A DNA stretch of 64,000 nt from Suilimivivens sp009774465 (GTDB lineage Bacteria; Bacillota; Clostridia; Lachnospirales; Lachnospiraceae): contig CANDAE010000001.1 in NCBI GenBank assembly GCA_947382645.1, positions 159,635 through 223,634 of the forward strand, written 5' to 3'. Under the pieces are notes generated by a model. It did not search any database and was not told the DNA's origin. It was given only the letters and a program-made list of their open reading frames with translations. Below, in pieces: positions 1-8,930 of the stretch (within the stretch, counting starts at the first letter, position 1; each line of letters opens with the position of its first letter). Both the position numbers and the translations under genes were made by a program.

Positions 1-455
1 TAGAGGATATTGCCCTGCAGACAAGTATTCTTTCACTGAACGCTGCTGTTGAAGCTGCCCGGGCCGGTGCCGCTGGAAAAGGCTTTTCTGTTGTGTCTGA
101 CGAAGTCAGAAGCCTGGCCGGTAAATCCGCTGAAGCAGCAAACAGCACCAGCATATTAATTAATCGTTCGATTCAGGATGTAAAAACAGGCACGGAGTCC
201 ACAAATCTTGCTATTAACGCAATGCAGGTTATTAACGAATGCATCCAGTCTATTAAGGTACTTATGGATGAAATTGCACTTGCCAGCGTTCAGCAGTCAG
301 AAATGATTGTTGCAGTGGAAAACAGGATCAAAGAGGTTTCAAAAGTGATACAGGAAAGTTCCAGCGCCGCTGAACAAAGTGCATCCATTTCCAATGAACT
401 GTCTGATCAGGCAAGAACGTTAAATCAACTGATCGGCCAATTCCGCATTAATTAG
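1..455 (+). CDS. Methyl-accepting chemotaxis protein, C-terminal part (5' end outside window)
   Basis: The reading frame is open from the first base and ends at 455; only the last ~150 residues are present. It begins in the conserved tip of the cytoplasmic signalling hairpin (ILSLNAAVEAARAG, then GKGFSVVSDEVRSLAGKSAEAA), the region of chemoreceptors that contacts CheA and CheW. The descending helix follows, Ala/Ser/Gln rich, and the end resembles the end of the complete receptor at 3540-5549 (LNQLIGQFRIN against LRELVSKFRLKDQR). The sensor domain, and so the ligand class, cannot be judged. It converges with the minus-strand ABC exporter genes. Confidence 0.93.
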   Translation, partial: EDIALQTSILSLNAAVEAARAGAAGKGFSVVSDEVRSLAGKSAEAANSTSILINRSIQDVKTGTESTNLAINAMQVINECIQSIKVLMDEIALASVQQSEMIVAVENRIKEVSKVIQESSSAAEQSASISNELSDQARTLNQLIGQFRIN

Positions 456-473
456 TTTTTGCCTTTTTATTTT

Positions 474-1127
474 TCAGAGCGGCCTAAATCCTGCCGCTCT
501 GAAACTTCCCACAGCCATTCTCTCCCGAACAATAATTCCTGAAACAAACAATACAACTGATCCTGCAAGCCAGTACATCCACGTTCCATATTCTCCCTGC
601 ATCATCTGAAACAGGGCAAATTTCCCCAAATACTTTCCGCCTCCCATATTCAGTGCATAATAAATCACTGCAGACATATACCCAATTACCACCTGATTGG
701 TCACCGCCGAAGCAAAAAATCCTATACTGCCCAAAAAGAGAATTTCACAGCATGTACCTCTAAAAAGGATAAATAAGTCAAACTCACTCCCGCCTTTTAT
801 CATAAAATTAAAAAACAGAGTTATGACAAAAAGAAAAACCACAAAGGCCAGAAAAAAACGCAGAAAGTAAACCTTCCACATTGGCATTTCCCTGCTTCTT
901 TCAAGGTCCCAAATTTCCTTATCCTGTTCTGGCATAAAAAGCGGCGTGAATAAAAGAATTCCCGTAAATGCCACATACATTTCCATCACCTTTGCCGCCT
1001 GCTCTGTCTCCAAACCTTTAAAGCTTACAAATCCGCCTGAAAATACCACAAATAAAAAGAGCAGCAAAAGATGCAGGTAGTATTGTCTTTTTACGAAACT
1101 AACAGCCAGTTTTACATACTTTTCCAT
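474..1127 (-). CDS. ABC-2 type exporter membrane protein (second permease)
   Basis: A 217-residue integral membrane protein with about six hydrophobic stretches (for example LHLLLLFLFVVFSGGFV, VYFLRFFLAFVVFLFVITLFF, WLAGSVVLFVSGIIV), as in the permease half of ABC-2 exporters. I chose the Met at 1127 because AAAGGAGG lies just upstream; an upstream in-frame extension has no such site. Its 5' end overlaps the end of the preceding permease gene by 29 bases, so the two are probably translationally coupled and may form a heterodimer driven by the ATPase at 2472-3338. The substrate cannot be told from sequence. Confidence 0.75.
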   Translation of the reverse strand: MEKYVKLAVSFVKRQYYLHLLLLFLFVVFSGGFVSFKGLETEQAAKVMEMYVAFTGILLFTPLFMPEQDKEIWDLERSREMPMWKVYFLRFFLAFVVFLFVITLFFNFMIKGGSEFDLFILFRGTCCEILFLGSIGFFASAVTNQVVIGYMSAVIYYALNMGGGKYLGKFALFQMMQGEYGTWMYWLAGSVVLFVSGIIVRERMAVGSFRAAGFRPL

Positions 1128-2343
1128 AGGCGCCTCCTTTCTGACGTTTTCTCTCATATACAATTACTGTCAACAGGATACAGACTACTGCCAGCAGACA
1201 ATAATACCCTCTGTTCCACAGCAGTTCTTTTTCCAGAGAAGCATAAAGCATACTTTGTCCAAAGGTATTCCACCTTGCAACCAGACTCAATCCAAAATTT
1301 CCCACCAGCACGTCTGCTCCAAAAAGGCTGCCAATCCCCCATGCAGTCTGTACAAACACCGCCAGAATACTGTCCGTAAATTCCGTAATGAAAAAAGAAA
1401 GGGCAAGCACAATCATAATTTCCGGCAAAAGCCAAAGGCAGGGCACTTTTAGAAATGCAAAAAAATCGGCCTGCAGTCCCATGCTCCGTGCCATTTTATA
1501 GCAGGGATGCTGTAACAAAAATGCCATTACAAACACCGGAATACTGATCATAAACAGATTGGCAAGATAACGACTTCCAATAATCACCATGCCTGGTGCA
1601 GGTTTTGAAAAAATAACCTGCTGCACCTTTGCTCTTTTATCACGAAGAGCTCCGGATACTCCCACAAAAATTGGCAAAATAGAAAGAAATATCCCCGCAT
1701 AATCACAGAAAAGCCGCATATATCCTCTCGTAATCAAATCTTTGGTGCACAGAGCGGCAAATTCTTCCTTTGCCCCTTCATAAGTCATGGGAACATAAAT
1801 ACTGTTTTCATACTTTGATTTTTCATAAGAAGAACCTTTCCCCACAAGATTGCAGATTTCTTCCATAGCAATTCCAAATTCCTCATAAGTAAGGCCTTCT
1901 CTTACAGGCACCTTATAATCCGTCTCTGCTGCAATAACCTCTTCAAGGGTGCTTTGCTGCTCTATGATTTCAAAATAACGGTTCCTTTCGCTTTCCAGCA
2001 TTTCATAGCTTTTTCCCGTACAACGCTCCAATATCTCCTCCACCTTTTTTCTTTCCGCCTCTGTAAGCGCAACTTTCTTGTAAAAACCAAGAGGATAGGT
2101 TGCAAATGAACCGCGGTATACGTCCTGCATTAAATTTGCCAGCGTTCCTTCCATAATCAGGGTTTCGTCCCTGGTAATCGTCCGCCCATAATAAACCTCC
2201 CCCGGCTGAGGCTCCTTAAGAGATTTCCAGCTTTCACCGCTCATTTGACTGTTAACAGAAAAAACAAAAGCCACAAGAAAAATGTAATATACCAGACTTT
2301 TTAAAACCTGCCTGCATTCCTTCAAAAACAATGTTCCAAACAT
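1099..2343 (-). CDS. ABC-2 type exporter permease with large extracytoplasmic loop
   Basis: A 414-residue membrane protein. One N-terminal membrane helix (residues ~12-30) is followed by ~200 hydrophilic residues and then at least five C-terminal helices, the shape of ABC-2 permeases that export peptides, lipids or antibiotics. The start is placed at the ATG at 2343: AGGAG sits seven bases upstream, whereas the ATG two codons earlier lies directly on that site. It follows the ATPase gene across a 128-base gap holding two strong hairpins (2417-2472), and overlaps the next permease gene. The exported molecule is unknown. Confidence 0.78.
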   Translation of the reverse strand: MFGTLFLKECRQVLKSLVYYIFLVAFVFSVNSQMSGESWKSLKEPQPGEVYYGRTITRDETLIMEGTLANLMQDVYRGSFATYPLGFYKKVALTEAERKKVEEILERCTGKSYEMLESERNRYFEIIEQQSTLEEVIAAETDYKVPVREGLTYEEFGIAMEEICNLVGKGSSYEKSKYENSIYVPMTYEGAKEEFAALCTKDLITRGYMRLFCDYAGIFLSILPIFVGVSGALRDKRAKVQQVIFSKPAPGMVIIGSRYLANLFMISIPVFVMAFLLQHPCYKMARSMGLQADFFAFLKVPCLWLLPEIMIVLALSFFITEFTDSILAVFVQTAWGIGSLFGADVLVGNFGLSLVARWNTFGQSMLYASLEKELLWNRGYYCLLAVVCILLTVIVYERKRQKGGAYGKVCKTGC

Positions 2344-2416
2344 AACCATCTCCTGCTTTCTTTTCAAAACTTTTTCTATTTTACTCTCCATTCCGGAGCG
2401 TTTACGCGACAGGGCG

Positions 2417-2472
2417 ACGCAAATCTCCAATTTGCGTGTGAAAAATCAGCACACCAGTGTGATTTTTCACAC
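2417..2472 (-). other. Two adjoining hairpins between the ABC ATPase and permease genes
   Basis: Arms ACGCAAAT (2417-2424) and ATTTGCGT (2430-2437) form one stem. Arms GTGTGAAAAATCA (2436-2448) and its exact complement (2460-2472) form a 13-bp stem whose loop holds a further CAC/GTG pair. The second stem begins at the ATPase stop codon. No U-run follows in the direction of transcription, so an RNA-stability or processing element is more likely than a simple terminator. Confidence 0.6.
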
Positions 2473-3338
2473 TACCCCTTATGCATCAGATACATATAGG
2501 CATCCTCCACATCCGGCCGCACCTGTTTTGCCCGGGTAAAAGGATTCTCATCCGCTATTATTTTTATGTTTGCAGTGTTTCCCGTTACAAGAATTCCTGT
2601 CACCATATATTTTTGTTTTATTTTTTCCAGATCTGATGTTTCAATTTCTGCGGAATATACTTTTCCTTCCACCAGAGAAAGCAGATCTGATACCTGTCCA
2701 TCAAAACAAATCTTTCCCTGATTCAGCACAGCAATATTTTCACAGGTTGCTTCAATATCTCCAACAATATGGGTGGAAAGCAAAACAATCCTGTCTTTTG
2801 CAATTTCACATAACAGATTACGGAAACGGACTCTTTCCTCCGGATCAAGCCCTGCTGTAGGCTCATCCACAATAATTATTCTGGGATCATGTATGATTGC
2901 CTGTGCAATTCCAAGCCTTCTTTTCATGCCTCCCGACATAGATCTTACTCTGATTTTCTGTTTTTCCAGAAGATTGACCTTTTCCAGCATTTCAGGCACC
3001 TTCCTCTTCCGCTCAGATCTGCTCATTCCTGAAAGTACCGCCAGATAATCAAGGGCTTCATAGACATTCATATTCCCATACATGGAAAAATCCTGTGGGA
3101 GATATCCGGTCATTTTCCGTATCTGTCTGCTGTTTTCTATGGGTACTCCGCAGATTGTCACTTTTCCGTCTGTTTTTTCCAGCAAAGTGGTAAGCACTTT
3201 CATTAATGTGGTCTTGCCCGCACCATTTGGCCCCAAAAGCCCAAACATTCCCTGGGGAATTGAAAGACTGACCTCCGATAATGCTTTCTTTTTCCCATAA
3301 TATTTTGTTAATCCCTGAATTTCAATTGAAATATCCAT
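2472..3338 (-). CDS. ABC transporter ATP-binding protein
   Basis: A 288-residue ATPase that would power the two permeases encoded downstream. It has the complete motif set: Walker A GPNGAGKTT (about residues 36-44), Q-loop in GYLPQDFSMYG, signature SGGMKRRLG, Walker B IIIVDEPTAGLDPEER and H-loop LLSTHIV. The C-terminal ~80 residues form the accessory region typical of ABC-2 drug or bacteriocin exporters. The start is set at MDIS because homologous ATPases begin there; GGAG lies 13 bases upstream, rather far, so a slightly different start is possible. First gene of the three-gene exporter operon. Confidence 0.92.
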   Translation of the reverse strand: MDISIEIQGLTKYYGKKKALSEVSLSIPQGMFGLLGPNGAGKTTLMKVLTTLLEKTDGKVTICGVPIENSRQIRKMTGYLPQDFSMYGNMNVYEALDYLAVLSGMSRSERKRKVPEMLEKVNLLEKQKIRVRSMSGGMKRRLGIAQAIIHDPRIIIVDEPTAGLDPEERVRFRNLLCEIAKDRIVLLSTHIVGDIEATCENIAVLNQGKICFDGQVSDLLSLVEGKVYSAEIETSDLEKIKQKYMVTGILVTGNTANIKIIADENPFTRAKQVRPDVEDAYMYLMHKG

Positions 3339-3466
3339 TTGTATGCCAACTCTCCTTTTCCACCTCAAAATCTTATTTATAACAGCTTTGAGTATAAAAG
3401 AAAAATCTTTACAAATTTCTCTGCACAATCTAAAAATTTTCTTAAGACATTCCTAAAAATTGTATG

Positions 3467-3491
3467 AAAAAAGAGCTGTGAAGCACAGCCC
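3467..3491 (-). terminator. Rho-independent terminator of the chemoreceptor gene
   Basis: In the minus direction the stem GGGCTGTG / CACAGCTC with a CTT loop is followed by six T residues. It lies about 50 bases past the stop of the chemoreceptor gene at 3540-5549 and upstream of the ABC ATPase gene. Confidence 0.85.
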
Positions 3492-3539
3492 TTTCTATCA
3501 AAATATAATATGATGTAACAGTTCAGCTCTATCCGGCTT

Positions 3540-5549
3540 TTATCTCTGGTCCTTCAAACGGAACTTGGATACCAGTTCTCTTAATGCCGCTGCCTGGCCT
3601 GCCAGTTCTTCACTGGCGGCAGCACTGGATTCCGCTGTATCCACATTGCTTTGAACCACAATGGAAATCTGATCAATTCCGTGGCTGATTTCCTCTGCTG
3701 TAACAGCCTGTTCTTTCGTGTAATCTGCAATACCGCCTATCAGCTTATCCATTTCTTCTGCCATTTCTGCTGCCGACAGCATGGATTTGGCGGTATCGTC
3801 CGCAGCAATTACTCCTTCTTCCATAGAGCTTATGGTTTCTCCAAGAAGCTCCGTCGTTTCCTTTGCCGCATTGGCAGATCTTCCTGCCAAAGTCCGAACC
3901 TCTTCCGCCACCACTGCAAAACCTTTTCCTGCCTCACCTGCCCGTGCAGCTTCCACTGCCGCATTCAGTGCAAGAATATTGGTCTGAAATGCAATGTCGT
4001 CAATTGTCTTTACAATCTTATGGATGGCATTGGACTTTTCGCTTATCCTCTGCATCACATCTGTCATATTCTGCATCTTTGTGTTGCTTTCCAAAAGTCC
4101 TTTTCCAACTTCTTTGGAAATGCTGCTAGCTTTCTGAGCTCCCTGAGCAACCTTCTGTACACTGTCAGACACCCTTCCAATATGTCCTGCCAGTGCTTCC
4201 ACCTCCGAAGCCTGTTCCGTGGAGCCCTGAGACAGGCTCACCGCACTGGTGGAAACCTGTGCTGCACCGGCAGCAACATCCCTTGAAGATGCACTCATCT
4301 GTCCCATGACAACATTGAGTTCATCTGCAATTGCTTCCAAAGAACTTTTAATTTTTGCAAACTCTCCCGCGTAATCATTTTTAAGTTCAAATGCCAGATT
4401 TCCCTTTGCAATTTCCAATAAAGTATTTGAAACCTCATCAATATATTTCACATAATCCCGCAATCTTATGGTAACCTGATTAAAGTTATCCGCCAAAACT
4501 CCCAGTTCATCCCTTGATCTGTAACGAATCGTCTGATTCAATTCACCTTCTGCAATTTGCGTTGCTACCCGGCTCAATTCCTTAACCGGCCTTCCTATAA
4601 TCCGCCTTGTCTGAATAATCACCAGAAGCATCAGCACCAGCACTGCTACAGCAGACACTGTGGTCATGGTACGGGTTAAATCATAAAGTTCCGCCAGCAC
4701 CTCCGCTTTATCCACATAGGCAACTGCTATCCAGTTGCTTCCCGGCACCTGAGCGATTTCAATATAAGTGCCTTCATACAGACTAAGTCCCATCTTTCCG
4801 GCCTGTATCTGTTCTTCCGCATAGGCGTACATGCCGTCAGATTCACTCAGCGTTTTCCCCACTACAGTCTCATCCCTGTGTCCTATGATTGTGTCTGTAC
4901 GGGTGTCAACCAAAAATATGCCGCCATCTTCCTCTATTTGAATGTTGCTGACAATATCGGAAATAGAATCCAGATACACATCTGCCGCTGCAACGCCGCG
5001 CACTCCGCCATTTTTATCCTTGAGTACACCAGATGCACCTACCACATAGGACTGGCTGTCCTCATCAAAATATACATCTCCTAAAATAAAATCCTCAGAC
5101 TCTAATCCATCCAGATACCAGCTTTTTACCAGAGCATTAAAATCCGGCCCCGGTACAAAGGATGCATGATAGAGTGAACCATCCGTCAATGCCACATACA
5201 ATCCTGCCGGATAAGCCTCATTCTGTCCTGCCGTATGTTTTATGTATTCCACCATTTCAGAAATTCTCATATCCTCATACTCTATGGTATCCCTCTGGGT
5301 TTCCAGCATGGTAAGTGTTCTGTTCATCCATGCTTTCGTCTCCTGAAGTGTCTTGTCCGTAGTGGTATGCAGTATCTCCTCACTCTTTTCCAACAGCGTC
5401 TGGGACATCCTGTCATATACCACTGCCAGCAGTGCGGATACGGCAATGACAACGCTTACAACAATAGCTGCCACTAACTTTACCGTGATCCCTATCCCCT
5501 TACGCCTTGCAGTTCTGGTTTTAACCTTTCCCTCTTTTGCCTGGCTCAT
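3540..5549 (-). CDS. Methyl-accepting chemotaxis protein with extracellular Cache sensor
   Basis: A complete 669-residue chemoreceptor. Membrane helix 1 lies near residues 23-46. A ~245-residue extracytoplasmic double-Cache-like domain follows, with GVAAADVYLDSISDIVSNI and GGIFLVDTRTDTIIGHRD, the usual ligand-binding fold for amino acids or organic acids. Helix 2 lies near residues 292-312, then a HAMP segment (RRIIGRPVKELSRVATQIAEG). The MCP signalling hairpin has its tip at NAAVEAARAGEAGKGFAVVAEEVRTLAG. It would report to CheA/CheW at the membrane; no other chemotaxis gene is in view. A possible flagellar-sigma promoter lies at 5587-5613 and a terminator at 3467-3491, so it is likely monocistronic. 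Confidence 0.95.
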   Translation of the reverse strand: MSQAKEGKVKTRTARRKGIGITVKLVAAIVVSVVIAVSALLAVVYDRMSQTLLEKSEEILHTTTDKTLQETKAWMNRTLTMLETQRDTIEYEDMRISEMVEYIKHTAGQNEAYPAGLYVALTDGSLYHASFVPGPDFNALVKSWYLDGLESEDFILGDVYFDEDSQSYVVGASGVLKDKNGGVRGVAAADVYLDSISDIVSNIQIEEDGGIFLVDTRTDTIIGHRDETVVGKTLSESDGMYAYAEEQIQAGKMGLSLYEGTYIEIAQVPGSNWIAVAYVDKAEVLAELYDLTRTMTTVSAVAVLVLMLLVIIQTRRIIGRPVKELSRVATQIAEGELNQTIRYRSRDELGVLADNFNQVTIRLRDYVKYIDEVSNTLLEIAKGNLAFELKNDYAGEFAKIKSSLEAIADELNVVMGQMSASSRDVAAGAAQVSTSAVSLSQGSTEQASEVEALAGHIGRVSDSVQKVAQGAQKASSISKEVGKGLLESNTKMQNMTDVMQRISEKSNAIHKIVKTIDDIAFQTNILALNAAVEAARAGEAGKGFAVVAEEVRTLAGRSANAAKETTELLGETISSMEEGVIAADDTAKSMLSAAEMAEEMDKLIGGIADYTKEQAVTAEEISHGIDQISIVVQSNVDTAESSAAASEELAGQAAALRELVSKFRLKDQR

Positions 5550-5586
5550 TTTTGTTTCTCTCCTTCTTTCCCTCTATTTCTCCATA

Positions 5587-5613
5587 ATATCGCATTTTCT
5601 TTGGCATGATTTG
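5587..5613 (-). promoter_or_regulatory. Possible sigma-28 (SigD/FliA) type promoter for the chemoreceptor
   Basis: On the minus strand CAAA, 15 bases, then TGCGATAT, against the known consensus TAAA-N15-GCCGATAA. It lies 38 bases before the chemoreceptor start, as expected for a motility-coupled gene. No good TTGACA/TATAAT pair is found there. This is a pattern match only. Confidence 0.4.
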
Positions 5614-5720
5614 ACAAAAAGCAAACCGTTTCCCGCCTCATCTGTATGCGATTTCCCTTTAAAAATTGTAACATACTCGTCAGAAATGTAAAATCCCTTT
5701 TGGCAAAAAATACCTGATTT

Positions 5721-6281
5721 TTATAAATTTAATTCAGAACGTTTTTGCATGATTTTATAAAAATCCTCTTTTGCGTCCTCATATTTGGAAGGATCCCGTA
5801 AAATGGCTGATGGATGATAGGTGGCAGTCAGCGCACAGTTTTTCCGGTATGTCCAGGTGCCATGCTGTCTGGTAATTTTAAAGTCCGGTGAAATAATACG
5901 CTGTGCGGCAACACGCCCGAGACAGACAATTATCTTTGGTTTTAACAAGAATGTTTCGTACTTTAAATAAGGAAAACATGCTTCTTTTTCCTCCTCCTTC
6001 GGATCCCGATTGCCCGGAGGATGACACTTTATAATATTGGTAATATATATTTCCTCTCTGCCAAGCCCGCAGTCCCGCAGAAACTTGTCCAATATTTCCC
6101 CTGAATTTCCCACAAAAGGAATTCCCTGCTGATCCTCCTGCGCTCCAGGCGCCTCGGCAATCAGCATAATGTCGGCCTGATGGCTTCCACGCCCCATAAC
6201 GGGGCGGTTTCTGGTCCGGCTGAGCGGACAGTGAGTGCAGGCAGCAATATGCTGCTCAATATCGTTCCATGTATATTGCAT
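5721..6281 (-). CDS. Uracil-DNA glycosylase, family 4 type (Fe-S)
   Basis: A 186-residue base-excision repair enzyme that removes uracil from DNA. Seen: the active-site motif EAPGAQED, the nucleotide-pocket motif PFVGNSGEILD, CHPPGNRDP, and the C-terminal motif TYHPSAIL. Four cysteines in family-4 spacing (C-x2-C in CTHC, then the C of KCHPPG and of EACFPY) would hold the 4Fe-4S cluster. The start at 6281 has AAAGGAG seven bases upstream; an upstream in-frame extension lacks a ribosome site. It stands alone between the chemoreceptor and the lipoprotein gene. Confidence 0.93.
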   Translation of the reverse strand: MQYTWNDIEQHIAACTHCPLSRTRNRPVMGRGSHQADIMLIAEAPGAQEDQQGIPFVGNSGEILDKFLRDCGLGREEIYITNIIKCHPPGNRDPKEEEKEACFPYLKYETFLLKPKIIVCLGRVAAQRIISPDFKITRQHGTWTYRKNCALTATYHPSAILRDPSKYEDAKEDFYKIMQKRSELNL

Positions 6282-6423
6282 GATGTCTCCTTTAATTCCA
6301 TACCTTTGTTTATTTCCAGTTTTATCGCAATCCGAATAATCAAGCATGGTGCTATTATACTTTTATTTACCAAAAACTTCCATAGCTTCCAGTTATGTTG
6401 TGAAATTTTTCATATCCATAAGC

Positions 6424-6450
6424 AAAAGCCAGAGTTTCCCCTGGCTTTTT
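6424..6450. terminator. Bidirectional rho-independent terminator
   Basis: Stem AAAAGCCAG / CTGGCTTTT with an 8-base loop and T-runs on both sides. It lies 17 bases past the stop of the lipoprotein gene (minus strand) and separates it from the uracil-DNA glycosylase gene. Confidence 0.85.
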
Positions 6451-6466
6451 AATCAACTGAAAAGCG

Positions 6467-8809
6467 TTAATAATTTTCATTTACATAAAGCTGAACACGG
6501 TTTTGTATGACTTTTACCACATCATCTATTTCTTTTTGTCCACTATAATAACCCAAAGCTTCTTCACTGATAATTTTAATGATTTCATCACCTTCCGCAT
6601 CAAAGCAGGGTTTTGCATCAGGCACCAGATTCAGCATAACATTGACTTCATCCCATGTTAAAGCATGATACTGAAAGGTCGATCCGTCGCTGTAGATTAC
6701 TTCCGGGAACACGCTGCTCTCATACTGGCTGTCTGCCTCTATGGCATTTTCTACTTTCTCATTCAGCGTTTTTTTCAGGGTGGGAAAGCTGGCAGCAAAA
6801 AAGTTGCCGCCACTATAGTAAGATTCGCTTTTATCCTGCGTCAAAAATCCCTCAATAAATTTAAAGGCTCCCTCTTTATGCTCCGACATAGCTGCAATTG
6901 CATAAGCATCCCCAGTAAGCAGAATGTGGCCGCCCCTTCCATCTATAGTAGGAAAACCAACACAAACTGCATCCTCTCCAAACATTCCCTCAAATTCCTG
7001 AAATGCTCTCAGGCTGTTCATTTCCGCTATGGCAAACAACACTTCCCCGTTTTTGATTTTGGCAGACAGAGATATCTCCTCCCCGCTTTCTGAAATATCC
7101 GGAATTTGATTTATATACCTGAGTACCGCCTTAAAGCTTTCCGAGTCAAAATAACAGGCGCCGGTTTCCCAGTCGATAAAGGTATCCTCATTAAACATCA
7201 TGATATACCCCATCATCTCTTCCTTTGTTATCCCGTCAAAAGCCTGGACTCCCGGATGACTGTCGGCAGTTGTAAGCAGCTCCTCCAGCGTCAGCCCCGC
7301 TTCATTTTCCATCTGCGCCCTGCTCCCCACTACAGTTTGAAGTGTAAAAGCCGCCGGAATAGCCGCCAATGTATCGCCAAAGGTATAAATATCCAATATT
7401 CCGTCTACAAAATCAGCCCTTCCAAACTCTTTCGACTGCTCCACATAGGGAGATAAATCTTCAAGAAACCCCTGGGAAGCCAATCTCTGCACCTGAACGC
7501 CGGATAAATCTATTAGATCCAAAGGCTCCTTTGTCAGTACAGCATTATATAAATCTGTCAGGGAACTATAGCTTTTCACAGTAAGATGATACTGGCTGCT
7601 GCTTCTGTTAAACTTTACAGCCATTGCTGTCAGATTGCTTTCCCCTTCCACGGTTGCAAGCACCAGATTTTCCCGCTGTGGCGCCTGGTCTGCCTTTATT
7701 CTTTCCAGTATCACAATTGCTCTGTCCTCATTTGTCCAGTCCTCCACCGTGGCACACAGCTTTCCATCCTCCAATGAATACAGGTTTGTAACACAATATC
7801 CGTTGATATCACTGTCCATCCAGACAAGCAGCTCCTCACCAACTACACCTGAATTGCTTTTTTGTGTGGCAAAATCATATCCATAAACGCCTTTGCTATC
7901 ATATAACAAAAAATCATACTGTTTACCCGCACAGAAACCATTAATTTCGGGAAAATCTTCGACAACCTCTGTCAGACATGCGCTTTCAAAGTCAAGTTCC
8001 AGCAGAGTACAGCGTACATTCCCGCCATCCGCCTCTTTTGCATTTTCTCCTGTAATCTCCCCATTCTCTTTACTGATACAGACATAATATCTGCCATCCG
8101 CTCCTTCACATACTCCCTTTACCCGAACAGAAGAAAGACTTTCCGGCGGACTGTAACTGGCCGAGCCATGATAACTTCCATCGCCAACATAAAGCAGTAT
8201 CTCTCCGTCATTATCAAAAATATAAAGCCTGCCCTGTCTGTCTATCGTCATCCTCTCAAGAGAAGCTTCCCTTCCGGCCTGTTCCGTAATATCTTTAGAA
8301 AACAGACATCTGCCTTCCGGATCAAACTTGCACAAAAACCGATTCATTGAACTGTAATCCTGCGAATAGACATTTGCGGTCAAGTACAAGTTATAATCCT
8401 GGTCAAAAAACCTGACTCCCACATCCCAGTTTGCTCCTCCTTCCGGCCAGTGAATGGGAACGCTTATAAGTTCCCGGTCTGCCAGCGAATACCTGCAGAT
8501 GCTTTTTGCGCCGGTATTTGCATCTTCCCCCTGCAATACATAACAGAAGGTGTCATTTACCAGCTGCATGTTCCCATAATCTGCGCGTTCATCTCCCACT
8601 GTGATCACTTCAGGTATATATACCCACTCCCGTTTTTGTGTAATTTGAGAAACATTGTTTTCATTTGATATTTTGTCTTCATTCACTGCACCGTCCCTGC
8701 TGCATGCTGTCAAAAACACCGGTATGCACATTATCAGACAGCAGACAATATATCGTAAACTGTTGTGAGCATTGTGTTTCAGGCACTTAACCCTTTTTCC
8801 TTTTTCCAT
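6467..8809 (-). CDS. Large lipoprotein: N-terminal propeller-like region plus solute-binding domain
   Basis: A 780-residue exported lipoprotein: a basic N-terminus, a hydrophobic segment and lipobox LTAC near residue 36. The first ~350 residues contain repeated short units such as DRQGRLYIFDNDGEILLYVG and GADGRYYVCISKENG, suggestive of a beta-propeller. The second half resembles ABC solute-binding proteins (AVKFNRSSSQYHLTV, PLDLIDLSG, DTLAAIPAAF, GAFKFIEGFL) but no transporter genes adjoin it. Instead it follows the GHKL kinase and LytTR regulator genes, so a role as ligand-sensing partner of that kinase is inferred. The start at 8809 has AGGAG six bases upstream. A 21-bp palindrome at 8891-8911 precedes it. 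Confidence 0.82.
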   Translation of the reverse strand: MEKGKRVKCLKHNAHNSLRYIVCCLIMCIPVFLTACSRDGAVNEDKISNENNVSQITQKREWVYIPEVITVGDERADYGNMQLVNDTFCYVLQGEDANTGAKSICRYSLADRELISVPIHWPEGGANWDVGVRFFDQDYNLYLTANVYSQDYSSMNRFLCKFDPEGRCLFSKDITEQAGREASLERMTIDRQGRLYIFDNDGEILLYVGDGSYHGSASYSPPESLSSVRVKGVCEGADGRYYVCISKENGEITGENAKEADGGNVRCTLLELDFESACLTEVVEDFPEINGFCAGKQYDFLLYDSKGVYGYDFATQKSNSGVVGEELLVWMDSDINGYCVTNLYSLEDGKLCATVEDWTNEDRAIVILERIKADQAPQRENLVLATVEGESNLTAMAVKFNRSSSQYHLTVKSYSSLTDLYNAVLTKEPLDLIDLSGVQVQRLASQGFLEDLSPYVEQSKEFGRADFVDGILDIYTFGDTLAAIPAAFTLQTVVGSRAQMENEAGLTLEELLTTADSHPGVQAFDGITKEEMMGYIMMFNEDTFIDWETGACYFDSESFKAVLRYINQIPDISESGEEISLSAKIKNGEVLFAIAEMNSLRAFQEFEGMFGEDAVCVGFPTIDGRGGHILLTGDAYAIAAMSEHKEGAFKFIEGFLTQDKSESYYSGGNFFAASFPTLKKTLNEKVENAIEADSQYESSVFPEVIYSDGSTFQYHALTWDEVNVMLNLVPDAKPCFDAEGDEIIKIISEEALGYYSGQKEIDDVVKVIQNRVQLYVNENY

Positions 8810-8890
8810 CCAAAACTCCTCTTTTCCTTTCATTTTGGATAAACTCTATCACAAAAAAGTGTATTGTGCCGGTTCCTGTCATAATTTATA

Positions 8891-8911
8891 TCTATTTTTG
8901 TCAAAAATAGA
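8891..8911. promoter_or_regulatory. 21-bp palindrome overlapping a possible -35 box
   Basis: Arms TCTATTTTTG and CAAAAATAGA around one central base, perfectly symmetrical. On the minus strand it contains TTGACA, about 80 bases before the lipoprotein start, with only a weak -10 (TATGAC, 15-base spacing). It looks like an operator in the kinase-lipoprotein gap, possibly for the neighbouring LytTR regulator. Confidence 0.55.
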
Positions 8912-8930
8912 ATCCATGCTTTGCAAAAAC

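Noticed and set aside
475..502. Hairpin CAGAGCGG/CCGCTCTG between the first chemoreceptor and the ABC exporter as terminator
   Set aside because: It overlaps the end of the permease coding region and has no T-run after the stem in either direction (A residues on the minus side, AAACTTCCC on the plus side).
3651..4286. Long plus-strand frame opposite the chemoreceptor
   Set aside because: It is a shadow of the signalling-domain codons, without ribosome site or recognisable sequence. The same holds for other long antisense frames, such as those opposite the S15-type hydrolase, the GH32 gene and the EssC-like gene.
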